Under the pieces are notes generated by a model. It ran no database searches. It had not been told where the DNA came from and worked only from the letters and a program-made list of their open reading frames with translations. Shown one piece after another: positions 41,584 to 49,969 of a DNA stretch of 64,000 bases. The position numbers and the translations under genes are program-made. Origin of the DNA: an uncultured Oscillospiraceae bacterium (lineage in GTDB: Bacteria > Bacillota > Clostridia > Oscillospirales > Oscillospiraceae); contig CAJOEH010000004.1 of assembly GCA_905233385.1 (NCBI GenBank), positions 1 to 64,000 of the forward strand, written 5' to 3'. The stretch's first letter is position 1. Each line of letters begins with the position of its first letter.

Positions 41584-43263
41584 ATGATGAAAAAGCGACT
41601 GACAGCACTGCTCCTCGCTTTCGCGCTGACTCTCGCCCTGCTGCCTGCTATGACGGCAAGCGCAGCGGTCTACTCCGGCAAATGCGGGGACAAATTGACG
41701 TGGACGCTGAACACCGAAAGCGGCGCTTTGGAGATCGTCGGGACAGGCGATATGCCAAATTGGTCATGGTATACCGACGTACCGTGGGATTCGTACCGAA
41801 GTGTGATAAAAAGCGTCAGTATCGGTAAAGGTGTAACAAGCATCGGTGGATATGCGTTTTATCTCTGCACAGAAATGACGAGCGCTGCGCTGCCGGGCAG
41901 CTTGAAACGCATTGAGGAAGCAGCGTTCAGAGGCTGCAGCGGCTTGACGGATGTTACGATCCCCGGCGCAGTGACTTTTATCGGTACAGATGCATTTCTG
42001 TGGTGCACAGGTCTTGAGAGCGTCACACTCCCCGCAGGCGTGACGAGTATTGGAGAATCTGCGTTTACGTACTGCACTGCGCTCAAGGAATTCCGCGTGG
42101 ATAAAAGCAACCGCTTTTATTGCAACGATGAAAGCGGAATACTTTTCAACAAGGATAAGACTACGCTTGTGCAGGCACCGGGCACCTTCTCCGGCAGTTA
42201 CAGCATTCCGGACAGCGTGACGCACGTCGGCACCGATGCGTTCCGCGGCTGTGAAGGGCTGACGAGCATCACGTTTCCTGACAGCGTAAAGAGCATTGGC
42301 GCCGGTGCATTTATCCAATGCAGCGGCTTGACAGACCTCACGATTCCGGACAGCGTGATAGACATCGGCGTTATGACATTCTGGGACTGCGACGGCTTGA
42401 TCAGCGTTTCTGTCGGCAACGGTGTGATGAAGATTCCCTATGAAGTGTTTTCTGGCTGCGACCGATTGAGGAACGTCACGATCGGGGAAAGCGTGACAGT
42501 CATAGATATTCGTGCGTTCCGCAAATGCAGCGCCTTGGAGAGCGTCACGTTTACGAATCGTGTTAAGCGCGTCGACACACAGGCGTTTGATCTGTGCGGC
42601 AGCTTAAAAGATGTGTACTTTCGCGGAACACAGGAAGATTGGAAAGCAATCGAGTTTGGCAGTATCAACGAATGCCTTACTGAAGCGAAGCTACATTTTC
42701 TTGCACCGCCGCCGCCTTCTGCCGGGAAATTCAGTGACGTTTCCAAAACGGCATGGTACTATAAAGCAGTAGACTTTGCTGTTAAGAATCAGCTGATGAA
42801 CGGTGTGAGTGACGGAGAATTCCGCCCCGACGATCCGATGACGCGCGCGATGCTCGTTACCGTCCTGTGGCGCTATGAGAACTGCCCGGAGGCGAAAGCA
42901 AGCAGCTTCACCGACCTGACAGCGGACTGGTACACGGACGCGGTCGCATGGGCGGCGGCAAACGGCATCGTCGGCGGCGTCGGCAACGGCAAGTTCGATC
43001 CGAACGGCAACATCACCCGCGAGCAGATGGCGGCGATCCTCTACCGCTACGCGCAGAAGAAGGGCATTGATACGAGCAAGCAGGGCAACCTGAATGATTT
43101 CCCCGACCGGGCGAAAGTCAGCGGCTGGGCGACCGATGCGATTGCCTGGACGGTCGGCGAGGGCATCATCAACGGCAACGGCGGCAAGCTCGACCCGCAG
43201 GGCAACGCCACGAGAGCGCAGGTCGCGACGATCCTGATGCGCTTCATTGAAAAGTTCGCATAA
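41584..43263 (+). CDS. Secreted BspA-type leucine-rich-repeat protein with SLH anchor
   Basis: A 559-residue surface protein. Signal peptide: residues ~1-27 (LTALLLAFALTLALLP then ASA). Residues ~60-365 are about ten BspA/LRR_5-type repeats of ~23 residues (AFRGCSGLTDVTIPGAVTFI style), followed by three SLH domains (about 378-559, FSDVSKTAWYYKAV ... ITREQMAAILYRY) for wall binding. BspA-like repeats often mediate adhesion. The repeat part is poorer in GC than the SLH part and the neighbouring genes, which hints at separate origin. Start at 41584 or 41587, after GGAG. Confidence 0.9.
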   Translation: MMKKRLTALLLAFALTLALLPAMTASAAVYSGKCGDKLTWTLNTESGALEIVGTGDMPNWSWYTDVPWDSYRSVIKSVSIGKGVTSIGGYAFYLCTEMTSAALPGSLKRIEEAAFRGCSGLTDVTIPGAVTFIGTDAFLWCTGLESVTLPAGVTSIGESAFTYCTALKEFRVDKSNRFYCNDESGILFNKDKTTLVQAPGTFSGSYSIPDSVTHVGTDAFRGCEGLTSITFPDSVKSIGAGAFIQCSGLTDLTIPDSVIDIGVMTFWDCDGLISVSVGNGVMKIPYEVFSGCDRLRNVTIGESVTVIDIRAFRKCSALESVTFTNRVKRVDTQAFDLCGSLKDVYFRGTQEDWKAIEFGSINECLTEAKLHFLAPPPPSAGKFSDVSKTAWYYKAVDFAVKNQLMNGVSDGEFRPDDPMTRAMLVTVLWRYENCPEAKASSFTDLTADWYTDAVAWAAANGIVGGVGNGKFDPNGNITREQMAAILYRYAQKKGIDTSKQGNLNDFPDRAKVSGWATDAIAWTVGEGIINGNGGKLDPQGNATRAQVATILMRFIEKFA

Positions 43264-43274
43264 TACTTCAAATA

Positions 43275-43315
43275 GCAGCAGCCGCGGTGTGGGCTTTCCA
43301 CACCGCGGCTGTTAT
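43275..43315 (+). terminator. Terminator of the LRR-SLH gene
   Basis: AGCAGCCGCGGTGTGG / CCACACCGCGGCTGTT-like arms with a GCTTT loop, then a T-rich tail. Confidence 0.8.
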
Positions 43316-43317
43316 TT

Positions 43318-43478
43318 GGCTCCCTCTGACGAGGGAGCTGTCAGCGCAGCTGACTGAGGGAGAGAAAATGCACTGCCGATAATGCCTGACAGCTTCTCTC
43401 CCTCCGTCAAAACCTGCGGTTTTGCCACCTCTCGCTGCCGCGCGGACGCTTCGCTGCCTCATCAGAGGGAGGCAGAAG
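43318..43478. repeat. Dispersed intergenic repeat copies flanking the DUF559 remnant (left side)
   Basis: CTCCCTCTGACGAGGGAG, the CTGTCAGCGCAGCTGAC piece, CTCCCTCCGTCAAAACC with GGTTTTGCCACC, and CATCAGAGGGAGGCA. The same CTCCCTCCGTCAAAACC...GAGGGAGGCA unit recurs in direct orientation at 43857-43909. The AGCTGACTGAGGGAG words are shared with 9005-9040. Non-coding. Confidence 0.75.
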
Positions 43479-43491
43479 AGCGGAACGATCC

Positions 43492-43851
43492 TTATACAGA
43501 GAGGCGGGACTTGACGGCCCAATCGATGCATTCGCATACACCGGTATAATTTCGATCAATATCCAGATTGCAAATCCGCAATACTCTCAAATTGACTGCT
43601 TCTAATTCTTTTGTGCGAACTGAGTCCAACTCTTTCTGCTGTTCCTCATAATGCCCGCCGCCGTCAAGTTCAACGACAAGACGTGCCTTCGCACAATAGA
43701 AATCTACGATATAATTGCCGATGGCTTTTTGCCTCTGAAAACGTACCGGTTATTCTCTGAGGAAATTGTACCACAGTTTTCGTTCCCAAGGCGTCATGTT
43801 TTTCCGCAAGGATTTCGCAAGCGGGATATTTGCTTTATTATATGCTTTCAT
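43492..43851 (-). pseudogene. DUF559 endonuclease-like gene interrupted by a stop codon
   Basis: On the minus strand ATG 43851 opens a 120-codon frame that reads MKAYNKANIPLAKSLRKNMT ... WERKLWYNFLRE, then TAA at 43752-43750, then continues in the same frame with PVRFQRQKAIGNYIVDFYC, VVELDGGGHYEEQQKELDS and NLRVLRICNLDIDRNY to TAA 43492. This is the DUF559 (very-short-patch-repair-like endonuclease) family over its full normal length. The stop replaces what is usually a Tyr, so one base change disabled it. The family's nuclease residues (IVDFYC, ELDGG) lie after the stop. It sits between direct copies of an intergenic repeat. Read-through is possible but less likely. Confidence 0.85.
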
Positions 43852-43856
43852 GGTCT

Positions 43857-43909
43857 CTCCCTCCGTCAAAACCTTCGGTTTTGCCACCTCCCTCATCAGA
43901 GGGAGGCAG
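43857..43909. repeat. Intergenic repeat copy flanking the DUF559 remnant (right side)
   Basis: Matches the unit at about 43396-43472 in the same orientation, without the central insertion. It lies just upstream of the remnant's start codon. Confidence 0.75.
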
Positions 43910-43936
43910 GGTGCGCTGCGGTAAGCGCACCCTGCG
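43907..43936 (-). terminator. Hairpin downstream of glnS
   Basis: GCAGGGTGCGCT / AGCGCACCCTGC arms with a GCGGTA loop. There is no T run. Candidate terminator. Confidence 0.5.
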
Positions 43937-43965
43937 GTATTACTGTAAAGCTTTCGTAGTTTCGT

Positions 43966-45687
43966 TTACGCCTTGAAGCTGTCCTTCAGCAGAACGCTGC
44001 GGTTGAAGACCGGGTGGTCGGCGGTGCAGTCCTTGTTGTCCATGCAGAAGTAGCCGACGCGCATAAACTGGTAGCACGGCGCGGTCTTTTTCAAACGCGC
44101 TTCGCCCTCTGCTTCATACTTTCTGATCTCATCGAGCAGCGCCGCTTCGATTTTGCAGCCCTGCAGCACGGTCAGGGAGTTCGGATTCATGCACTCAAGG
44201 AAGTCCTTGTCCGCGCCGTCCGGCTGCGGATCGGAGAAGAGGTTTTCGTACAGACGGACCTCCGCGTCCGCGGCGGTCGCGGCATCGACCCAGTGGATCG
44301 TCGCGCCCTTGACCTTTCGGCCGTCGGCGGGATTGCCGCCGCGGCTGTCGGGATCGTACTCGGCGTAGACCTCAACGACCTTGCCGCTTTCGTCCTTTTT
44401 ACAGCCCGTCGCGGTGACGAGGTACGCGCCCTTCAGACGGACCTCGTTGCCCGGATACATGCGCTTGTACTTGGGGATCGGCGTTTCAAGGAAGTCGTCC
44501 TCCTCGATCCACAGCTCGCGGCTGAACGTGATGGGATGCGTGCCCTGCTCGGGATGGACGGGGTTGTTCTCGACCTCGAAGGTCTCGGACTGCCCTTCCG
44601 GATAGTTCGTGACGATCAGCTTGACCGGACGCAGGACCGCCATCGTGCGCTCCGCGTTCTCGTTCAGATCTTCACGCAGACAGTGCTCCAACAGAGCGTA
44701 TTCCACGGTGCTGGCGGCCTTCGCCACGCCGATGCGCTCGCAGAAGTCGCGGATGGCGTGCGGCGTATAGCCGCGGCGGCGCAGACCGCAGAGGGTCGGC
44801 ATGCGCGGATCGTCCCAGCCGGAGACGCGGCCGGTCTCCACCAGCAGGCGCAGCTTGCGCTTGGACATGACGGTGTGGTCGATGCCGAGGCGTGCAAATT
44901 CGATCTGACGGGGCTTGTGATAGGGGATGGAGACGTTGTTTACGACCCAGTCGTAGAGCGGCCGGTGCGCCTCGAACTCCAGAGAGCAGAGACTGTGGGT
45001 GATGCCCTCCAGCGCGTCCTGAATGGGGTGGGCGAAGTCGTACATCGGATAGATGCACCATTTGTCGCCCTGACGGTGGTGGGTGAAATTGCGGATACGG
45101 TAGATGACCGGATCGCGCATGTTGAAGTTGCCGCTCGCAAGGTCGATCTTGGCGCGGAGCGTGCGCGAGCCCTCGGGGAACTCGCCGTTCTTCATCCGCT
45201 CGAACAGATCGAGGTTTTCCTCGACGGAGCGGTCGCGGTACGGGGAGATCGCGGGCTTGCCGATGTCGCCGCGGTATTCACGAAACTGCTCGGGCGTCAG
45301 GTCGCAGACGTAGGCGAGGCCTTTCTTAATGAGTTCGATCGCGTACTCGTAGTCCTTCTCAAAGTAGTCCGAGCCGTAGTAGAAGCGGTCGCCCCAGTCA
45401 AAGCCGAGCCAGTGGATGTCGTCCTGGATCGCCTCGACGAATTCGGTATCTTCCTTCGCGGGGTTCGTGTCGTCCATGCGCAGATTCGTGATGCCGCCGA
45501 ACTTCTCCGCGGTGCCGAAGTCGATGCACAGCGCCTTGCAGTGGCCGATGTGCAGATAGCCGTTCGGCTCCGGCGGGAAGCGGGTGTGCACCTGCAGGCC
45601 CTCAAACTGGCCGCCCGGGCCGATGTCTTCCTCGACGAAAGCCTCGATAAAGTTTTTTACTTCGGGAGTGCTGCGTTCTTCTTCCAT
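43966..45687 (-). CDS. glnS: Glutaminyl-tRNA synthetase
   Basis: A 573-residue class I synthetase. The signature [20 protein letters not shown] (about residues 39-57) with HIGH, the VMSKRKL KMSKS-like loop (about 272) and the C-terminal anticodon-binding beta barrels are typical of GlnRS rather than GluRS. It charges tRNA-Gln directly. Many Clostridia instead use GatCAB and a non-discriminating GluRS, so a GlnRS here is notable; the gene is commonly considered a lateral acquisition in bacteria. ATG 45687 follows GAGGGTGG; an upstream in-frame reading overlaps the promoter. Confidence 0.95.
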   Translation of the reverse strand: MEEERSTPEVKNFIEAFVEEDIGPGGQFEGLQVHTRFPPEPNGYLHIGHCKALCIDFGTAEKFGGITNLRMDDTNPAKEDTEFVEAIQDDIHWLGFDWGDRFYYGSDYFEKDYEYAIELIKKGLAYVCDLTPEQFREYRGDIGKPAISPYRDRSVEENLDLFERMKNGEFPEGSRTLRAKIDLASGNFNMRDPVIYRIRNFTHHRQGDKWCIYPMYDFAHPIQDALEGITHSLCSLEFEAHRPLYDWVVNNVSIPYHKPRQIEFARLGIDHTVMSKRKLRLLVETGRVSGWDDPRMPTLCGLRRRGYTPHAIRDFCERIGVAKAASTVEYALLEHCLREDLNENAERTMAVLRPVKLIVTNYPEGQSETFEVENNPVHPEQGTHPITFSRELWIEEDDFLETPIPKYKRMYPGNEVRLKGAYLVTATGCKKDESGKVVEVYAEYDPDSRGGNPADGRKVKGATIHWVDAATAADAEVRLYENLFSDPQPDGADKDFLECMNPNSLTVLQGCKIEAALLDEIRKYEAEGEARLKKTAPCYQFMRVGYFCMDNKDCTADHPVFNRSVLLKDSFKA

Positions 45688-45718
45688 AATTCCACCCTCT
45701 CGGATCAAGAATGCAAAT

Positions 45719-45747
45719 ATTATATAACAGATTTCCCAAATCTGCAA
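45719..45747 (-). promoter_or_regulatory. glnS promoter
   Basis: Minus-strand TTGCAG (45747-45742), 17-base spacer, TATAAT (45724-45719). Confidence 0.8.
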
Positions 45748-45817
45748 CGGTCCTTCCGTATATTTTGCCGAAATTTTCCGCGAGAGCGGAAAACATTTTT
45801 GAAAACAGAAATTTTGG

Positions 45818-45846
45818 TTGCCAATTTGCGGGAATTATATTAGAAT
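45818..45846 (+). promoter_or_regulatory. Promoter of the pyrH operon
   Basis: TTGCCA (45818-45823), 17-base spacer, TAGAAT (45841-45846). Divergent from glnS. Confidence 0.65.
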
Positions 45847-45882
45847 AGGGGGAGACAAAACCATACAAAGGAGTGGTTTCCC

Positions 45883-46602
45883 ATGAGCGAGCCCAAATAT
45901 CGCCGCGTCCTGCTGAAAGTCAGCGGCGAGGCGCTGGCGGGAGATGCGCACAGAGGCCTTGATTTTGACGTGATGGGCAGCGTGTGCGACGTGATCAAGC
46001 GCTGCGTCGAAGCGGGCGTGCAGATCGGCATCGTCGTCGGCGGCGGCAACTTCTGGCGCGGACTGAAAGACGGCGGCGACCGCATGGAGCGCACCCGCGC
46101 GGATCATATGGGAATGCTGGCGACGGTCATTAACGCCCTCGCGCTGGCCGACTGCCTCGAGCAGCGCGGCGTTCCGGCGCGCGTGCAGACGGCGATCGAG
46201 ATGTCCCGCATCGCGGAGCCCTATATCCGCGGCAAAGCCATCCGCCATATGGAAAAAGGCCGCGTCGTGATCTTCGGCTGCGGCACCGGCAACCCGTTCT
46301 TCTCCACCGACACCGGCGCGGTCCTGCGCGCCGCGGAGATCAACGCCGACGCCATCCTGCTCGCGAAGAACGTGGACGGCGTCTATTCCGACGACCCGGT
46401 AAAGAACCCGGACGCCGTCAGGTTCGACGAGATCACCTATGAAGAGGTGCTTGCAAGGCGTCTCGCCGTCATGGACAGCACCGCGACGTCCCTCGCGATG
46501 GACAATCATATTCCCGTCGCCGTTTTCGCGCTCAAGGACCCGGAGAATATCCTGCGCGTCGTGATGGGAGAAAAAATCGGCACACTTGTGAAGGAGGAAT
46601 AA
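45883..46602 (+). CDS. pyrH: UMP kinase
   Basis: A 239-residue amino-acid-kinase-fold enzyme. [15 protein letters not shown] (residues 5-19), [11 protein letters not shown] (about 50-60), [16 protein letters not shown] and [16 protein letters not shown] are PyrH motifs. It phosphorylates UMP to UDP. AAAGGAG precedes the ATG. In most Firmicutes rpsB-tsf lie directly upstream; here the upstream neighbour is glnS on the other strand. frr follows 4 bases later. Confidence 0.96.
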   Translation: MSEPKYRRVLLKVSGEALAGDAHRGLDFDVMGSVCDVIKRCVEAGVQIGIVVGGGNFWRGLKDGGDRMERTRADHMGMLATVINALALADCLEQRGVPARVQTAIEMSRIAEPYIRGKAIRHMEKGRVVIFGCGTGNPFFSTDTGAVLRAAEINADAILLAKNVDGVYSDDPVKNPDAVRFDEITYEEVLARRLAVMDSTATSLAMDNHIPVAVFALKDPENILRVVMGEKIGTLVKEE

Positions 46603-46606
46603 TCAC

Positions 46607-47164
46607 ATGTCAGCAGTAGATTTCAAAGAATTCAACCGCAAAATGGACAAGACGCTCGAGATTCTGCAGGATGACTTCGGCGCCATCCGCGCAGGCAGAG
46701 CGAACGCCCGCGTTTTAGACCGCATCACGGTCGAGTATTACGGGGTCGATACCCCGATCGGACAGGTCGGCACGATCGCCTCTCCGGACGCCAGAACGCT
46801 GATCATCCAGCCGTGGGACGGCACCCTGCTCAAGCCGATCGAAAAGGCGATCCAGGTCTCCGACCTCGGCATCAACCCGCAGAATGACGGCAGGATCATC
46901 CGCCTGGTCTTCCCGCAGCTGACCGAGGAGCGCCGCCGCGAGCTCGTGAAGCAGGTCAAGAAGTACGGCGAGGACGCGAAGGTCGCCGTCCGCAACATCC
47001 GCCGCGACGCGATGGACCATATCAAGAAGCTCAAGAAGGACTCCGAGATCACCGAGGACGATCAGAAGAACGCCGAGAAGGATCTGCAGGATCTGACCGA
47101 CAAGTATATCAAGAAGGTCGACGAAGCCTGCGGAGTCAAGGAAAAGGAACTGATGGAGCTCTGA
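46607..47164 (+). CDS. frr: Ribosome recycling factor
   Basis: A 185-residue protein of normal length. Typical segments are LEILQDDFGAIRAGRANARV (about 15-34), VEYYGVDTPIGQVGTI (about 44), IRLVFPQLTEERRRELVKQV (about 103) and the helical VRNIRRDAMDHIKKLKKD. With EF-G it splits post-termination ribosomes. It lies between pyrH and uppS as in most bacteria. A hairpin and a 65-base gap separate it from uppS. Confidence 0.97.
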   Translation: MSAVDFKEFNRKMDKTLEILQDDFGAIRAGRANARVLDRITVEYYGVDTPIGQVGTIASPDARTLIIQPWDGTLLKPIEKAIQVSDLGINPQNDGRIIRLVFPQLTEERRRELVKQVKKYGEDAKVAVRNIRRDAMDHIKKLKKDSEITEDDQKNAEKDLQDLTDKYIKKVDEACGVKEKELMEL

Positions 47165-47184
47165 TCCGGCAAGCATCGAAATCC

Positions 47185-47212
47185 AGCAGGCAGCCGTCGG
47201 CTGCCTGCTTTG
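47185..47212 (+). terminator. Hairpin between frr and uppS
   Basis: GCAGGCAGC / GCTGCCTGC arms with a CGTCG loop, then TTT. The short T run suggests partial termination or a processing site. Confidence 0.5.
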
Positions 47213-47229
47213 AATAACGGGAGGCTTCT

Positions 47230-47967
47230 ATGGGCCTTTTTAAGAAGAAACCGAACGTCGCCGACCGCCCGGTGCCGACGCATATCGCGATCGTCATGGA
47301 CGGCAACGGCAGATGGGCGAAGAAGCGCGGCCTGCCGCGCACCGCCGGCCACAAGGTCGGCGCGGAGGCGTTCCGCACGATCGCGAATTACGCCAAATCC
47401 ATCGGCCTGAAGTATCTGTCTGTCTATACCTTCTCCACCGAGAACTGGAAGCGTTCCGAGGAGGAGGTCAACGCGATCATGGAGCTGCTGGAGAAATACC
47501 TGCGCGAGCTGATCCGCGACATGGACAAGAACCGCGTCCGTTTCTGCTTCTTCGGCGATCTGAGCCGCCTTTCCCCGCAGCTGCAGGAGGAGGCGCGCAT
47601 TGCCGCGGAGGAGTCGAAGAAATACGCGGGCGTGCAGGTGAATTTCTGCCTGAACTACGGCGGCAGAGCCGAGATCATCCGCGCCGCGCAAGCCTTTGCG
47701 AAAGACTGCGCGGACGGCAGGCGCGATCCCGCGGAGCTGACCGAGGAGAATTTCAACGACTATCTCTATTCCGCCGGCGTGCCCGACCCGGAGCTGGTCA
47801 TCCGTCCGGGCGGCGAACTGCGCACGTCGAACTTCCTGTTATGGCAGAGCGCCTACGCGGAATACTATTTTACCGACGTCCTCTGGCCGGATTTCGGCCC
47901 GAAGGAACTGGAAAAGGCGATCGCCGCCTATAACGGGCGCAACCGCCGCTTTGGAGGTGCAAAGTAA
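47230..47967 (+). CDS. uppS: Undecaprenyl diphosphate synthase
   Basis: A 245-residue cis-prenyltransferase. HIAIVMDGNGRWAKKRGLPR (about 18-37) carries the catalytic Asp and substrate-binding Arg residues, TAGHKVGAE the next helix, YTFSTENWKRS (about 73) the prenyl-binding part, and RPGGELRTSNFLLWQSAYAE (about 198) the C-terminal motif. It makes the C55 carrier for wall synthesis from isopentenyl units supplied by dxr and ispG nearby. GGGAGG precedes the start. Its stop shares one base with the cdsA start. Confidence 0.96.
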   Translation: MGLFKKKPNVADRPVPTHIAIVMDGNGRWAKKRGLPRTAGHKVGAEAFRTIANYAKSIGLKYLSVYTFSTENWKRSEEEVNAIMELLEKYLRELIRDMDKNRVRFCFFGDLSRLSPQLQEEARIAAEESKKYAGVQVNFCLNYGGRAEIIRAAQAFAKDCADGRRDPAELTEENFNDYLYSAGVPDPELVIRPGGELRTSNFLLWQSAYAEYYFTDVLWPDFGPKELEKAIAAYNGRNRRFGGAK

Positions 47968-48809
47968 TGCTTGTGAGGATCCTTGCCGCGGCGGTCGGAC
48001 TGCCGCTGCTGCTGGCGGTCGTTCTGCTGCTGCCCCCGATCGGGACGGCGATCCTGTTCGCGCTCGCGTGCATGATCGCCGCGTACGAAATGCTCTGGCG
48101 CACCGGCATCCTCAAGCACAAGCGGATTGTCGCCTACACCGCGCTCATGGCGGCGGCGCTCGTGCTGTGGTCGTGGCTGCGCGCCTGCGCGATCGTCAGC
48201 GAGAATACGCTTTGGCTCAGCGCGCTGATCGGCTTATTCCTCTATGCCTGCCTGCTGTTTGCCGAGCTGCTCGCGGGGCATACGGAGCTCAAATTCACCG
48301 CGCTCTGCGTCGCGCTGTTCAGCGGCGTGCTCTATCCGTTCCTGCTCGGCTCGCTCGTGCGTCTGCGCGGCATGGAGAACGGCGAGTATTATATCCTCGT
48401 CGCCTTTATCATCTCCATGGTCGCGGACAGCGGCGCGTACTTCGCGGGCCGCGCGTTCGGCAAGCATAAGCTCGCGCCCGTCGTCAGCCCGAAGAAGACC
48501 GTCGAGGGCGCGATCGGCGGCGTGATCGCCAATATGGCTGGCATGGCGCTGTACACCTTCCTGCTTTGGCGCTTTTTCGGCTTCACGCAGGTCAACTATC
48601 TCTACGCCGTGATCTACGGCTTCGTCGGCGCGTTCGGCTCCATGCTCGGCGACCTGACCCTGTCCGTCGTCAAGCGGCAGGTCGGCATCAAGGATTACGG
48701 CAATCTGATCCCCGGCCACGGCGGCATTCTGGACCGCTTCGACAGCACGATGATCTGCGCGCCGATCGCGGAGATCCTGATCCTGCTGATCCCCTTCGCG
48801 GTGAAGTGA
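47967..48809 (+). CDS. cdsA: Phosphatidate cytidylyltransferase
   Basis: A 280-residue integral membrane enzyme with about eight TM helices. The C-terminal signature SPKKTVEGAIGG ... DLTLSVVKRQVGIKDYGNL ... PGHGGILDRFDS (about 172-262) with its Asp and Lys residues defines CdsA. It makes CDP-diacylglycerol from phosphatidate and CTP for all phospholipids. The start overlaps the uppS stop by one base (TAATG) and follows GGAGGTG. Confidence 0.95.
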   Translation: MLVRILAAAVGLPLLLAVVLLLPPIGTAILFALACMIAAYEMLWRTGILKHKRIVAYTALMAAALVLWSWLRACAIVSENTLWLSALIGLFLYACLLFAELLAGHTELKFTALCVALFSGVLYPFLLGSLVRLRGMENGEYYILVAFIISMVADSGAYFAGRAFGKHKLAPVVSPKKTVEGAIGGVIANMAGMALYTFLLWRFFGFTQVNYLYAVIYGFVGAFGSMLGDLTLSVVKRQVGIKDYGNLIPGHGGILDRFDSTMICAPIAEILILLIPFAVK

Positions 48810-48810
48810 T

Positions 48811-49959
48811 ATGACGAAGAATCTTTCTATCCTCGGCTCGACCGGCTCGATCGGCCGGCAGACGCTCGAGGTCGTGGAATTGCTGCCCGGGGTGCGCGTC
48901 GCCGCGCTGACCGCGGGCACGAACGTCGCGCTCATGGCGGAGCAGTGCAGAAAGTTCCGCCCGGAGCTTGCCGTGATGGCGACGGAAGAAGCGGCGGCTG
49001 AACTGCGTGAAGCGCTGGCAGGCGAGAAGATCCGCATCCTCTCCGGCATGGAGGGCCTGATCGCGGCGGCGGAACTGGACGGCGCGGACACCGTCGTGAC
49101 GGCGGTAGTCGGCATGGTCGGTCTGCGCCCGACGCTGGCGGCGATCCGCAAAAAGAAGCGCATCGCCCTCGCGAACAAGGAGACGCTGGTCTGCGCCGGC
49201 GAGCTCGTCATGGCGGAGGCGATGGAATACGGCGCGGAGATCGTGCCCGTCGATTCCGAGCATTCCGCGATCTTCCAGTGCCTGATGGGCTGTCGGGATC
49301 GGAGCGAGATCCGCAGGCTGATCCTGACCTGCTCGGGCGGGCCCTTCTACGGGAAATCGCCGGAGGAGCTGAAATACGTCACAAAATCGGACGCGCTCAG
49401 GCATCCGAACTGGAAGATGGGGAATAAAATCACCATCGACTGCGCTACACTGATGAATAAGGGACTGGAGGTCATCGAGGCGATGCGCCTGTACGATCTG
49501 CCGTTAGATAAGGTCGACGTGGTTATCCACAGGCAGAGCATCGTCCATTCCCTGGTCGAATACCGCGACGGCGCGGTGATGGCGCAGCTCGGCGTGCCCG
49601 ATATGCGCGTGCCGATCCGTCTCGCGCTGACCTATCCGTACCGCGCGGAGAACCCCGCCGCGCCGTTGGATCTGCTTTCCTGCGGCGATCTGAGCTTCGC
49701 GCAGCCCGACAAGGAAGCGTTCCCTTGCCTCGCGCTGGCGAAGGAAGCCGCCGCAAAGGCGGGAAATGCCTGCGCCGTCCTGAACGGCGCGAACGAGGCG
49801 GCGGTGGCAAAATATCTGAAAGACAAGATCGGTTTCTACGACATCCCGCGCCTCGTGCGCCATGCGATGGATACCGTTCCCTATACCGCGCGTCCCGATC
49901 TGACCGAGATCCTGAATGCCGATCGCGCCGCGCGGGAAGCTGTTGATCAACTGATTTGA
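48811..49959 (+). CDS. dxr: 1-deoxy-D-xylulose 5-phosphate reductoisomerase
   Basis: A 382-residue enzyme of the MEP isoprenoid pathway. LGSTGSIGRQTLEVV (about 6-20) binds NADPH, ALANKETLVCAGELV (about 119) and PVDSEHSAIFQCL (about 147) hold the catalytic metal ligands, and the C-terminal helical domain is present. It converts DXP to MEP. It begins one base after the cdsA stop and is followed closely by rseP. Confidence 0.97.
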   Translation: MTKNLSILGSTGSIGRQTLEVVELLPGVRVAALTAGTNVALMAEQCRKFRPELAVMATEEAAAELREALAGEKIRILSGMEGLIAAAELDGADTVVTAVVGMVGLRPTLAAIRKKKRIALANKETLVCAGELVMAEAMEYGAEIVPVDSEHSAIFQCLMGCRDRSEIRRLILTCSGGPFYGKSPEELKYVTKSDALRHPNWKMGNKITIDCATLMNKGLEVIEAMRLYDLPLDKVDVVIHRQSIVHSLVEYRDGAVMAQLGVPDMRVPIRLALTYPYRAENPAAPLDLLSCGDLSFAQPDKEAFPCLALAKEAAAKAGNACAVLNGANEAAVAKYLKDKIGFYDIPRLVRHAMDTVPYTARPDLTEILNADRAAREAVDQLI

Positions 49960-49969
49960 GGTGCAAACA

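Noticed and set aside
43651-43959. Plus-strand 102-codon frame
   Set aside because: It is antisense to the DUF559 remnant and has no coding evidence of its own.
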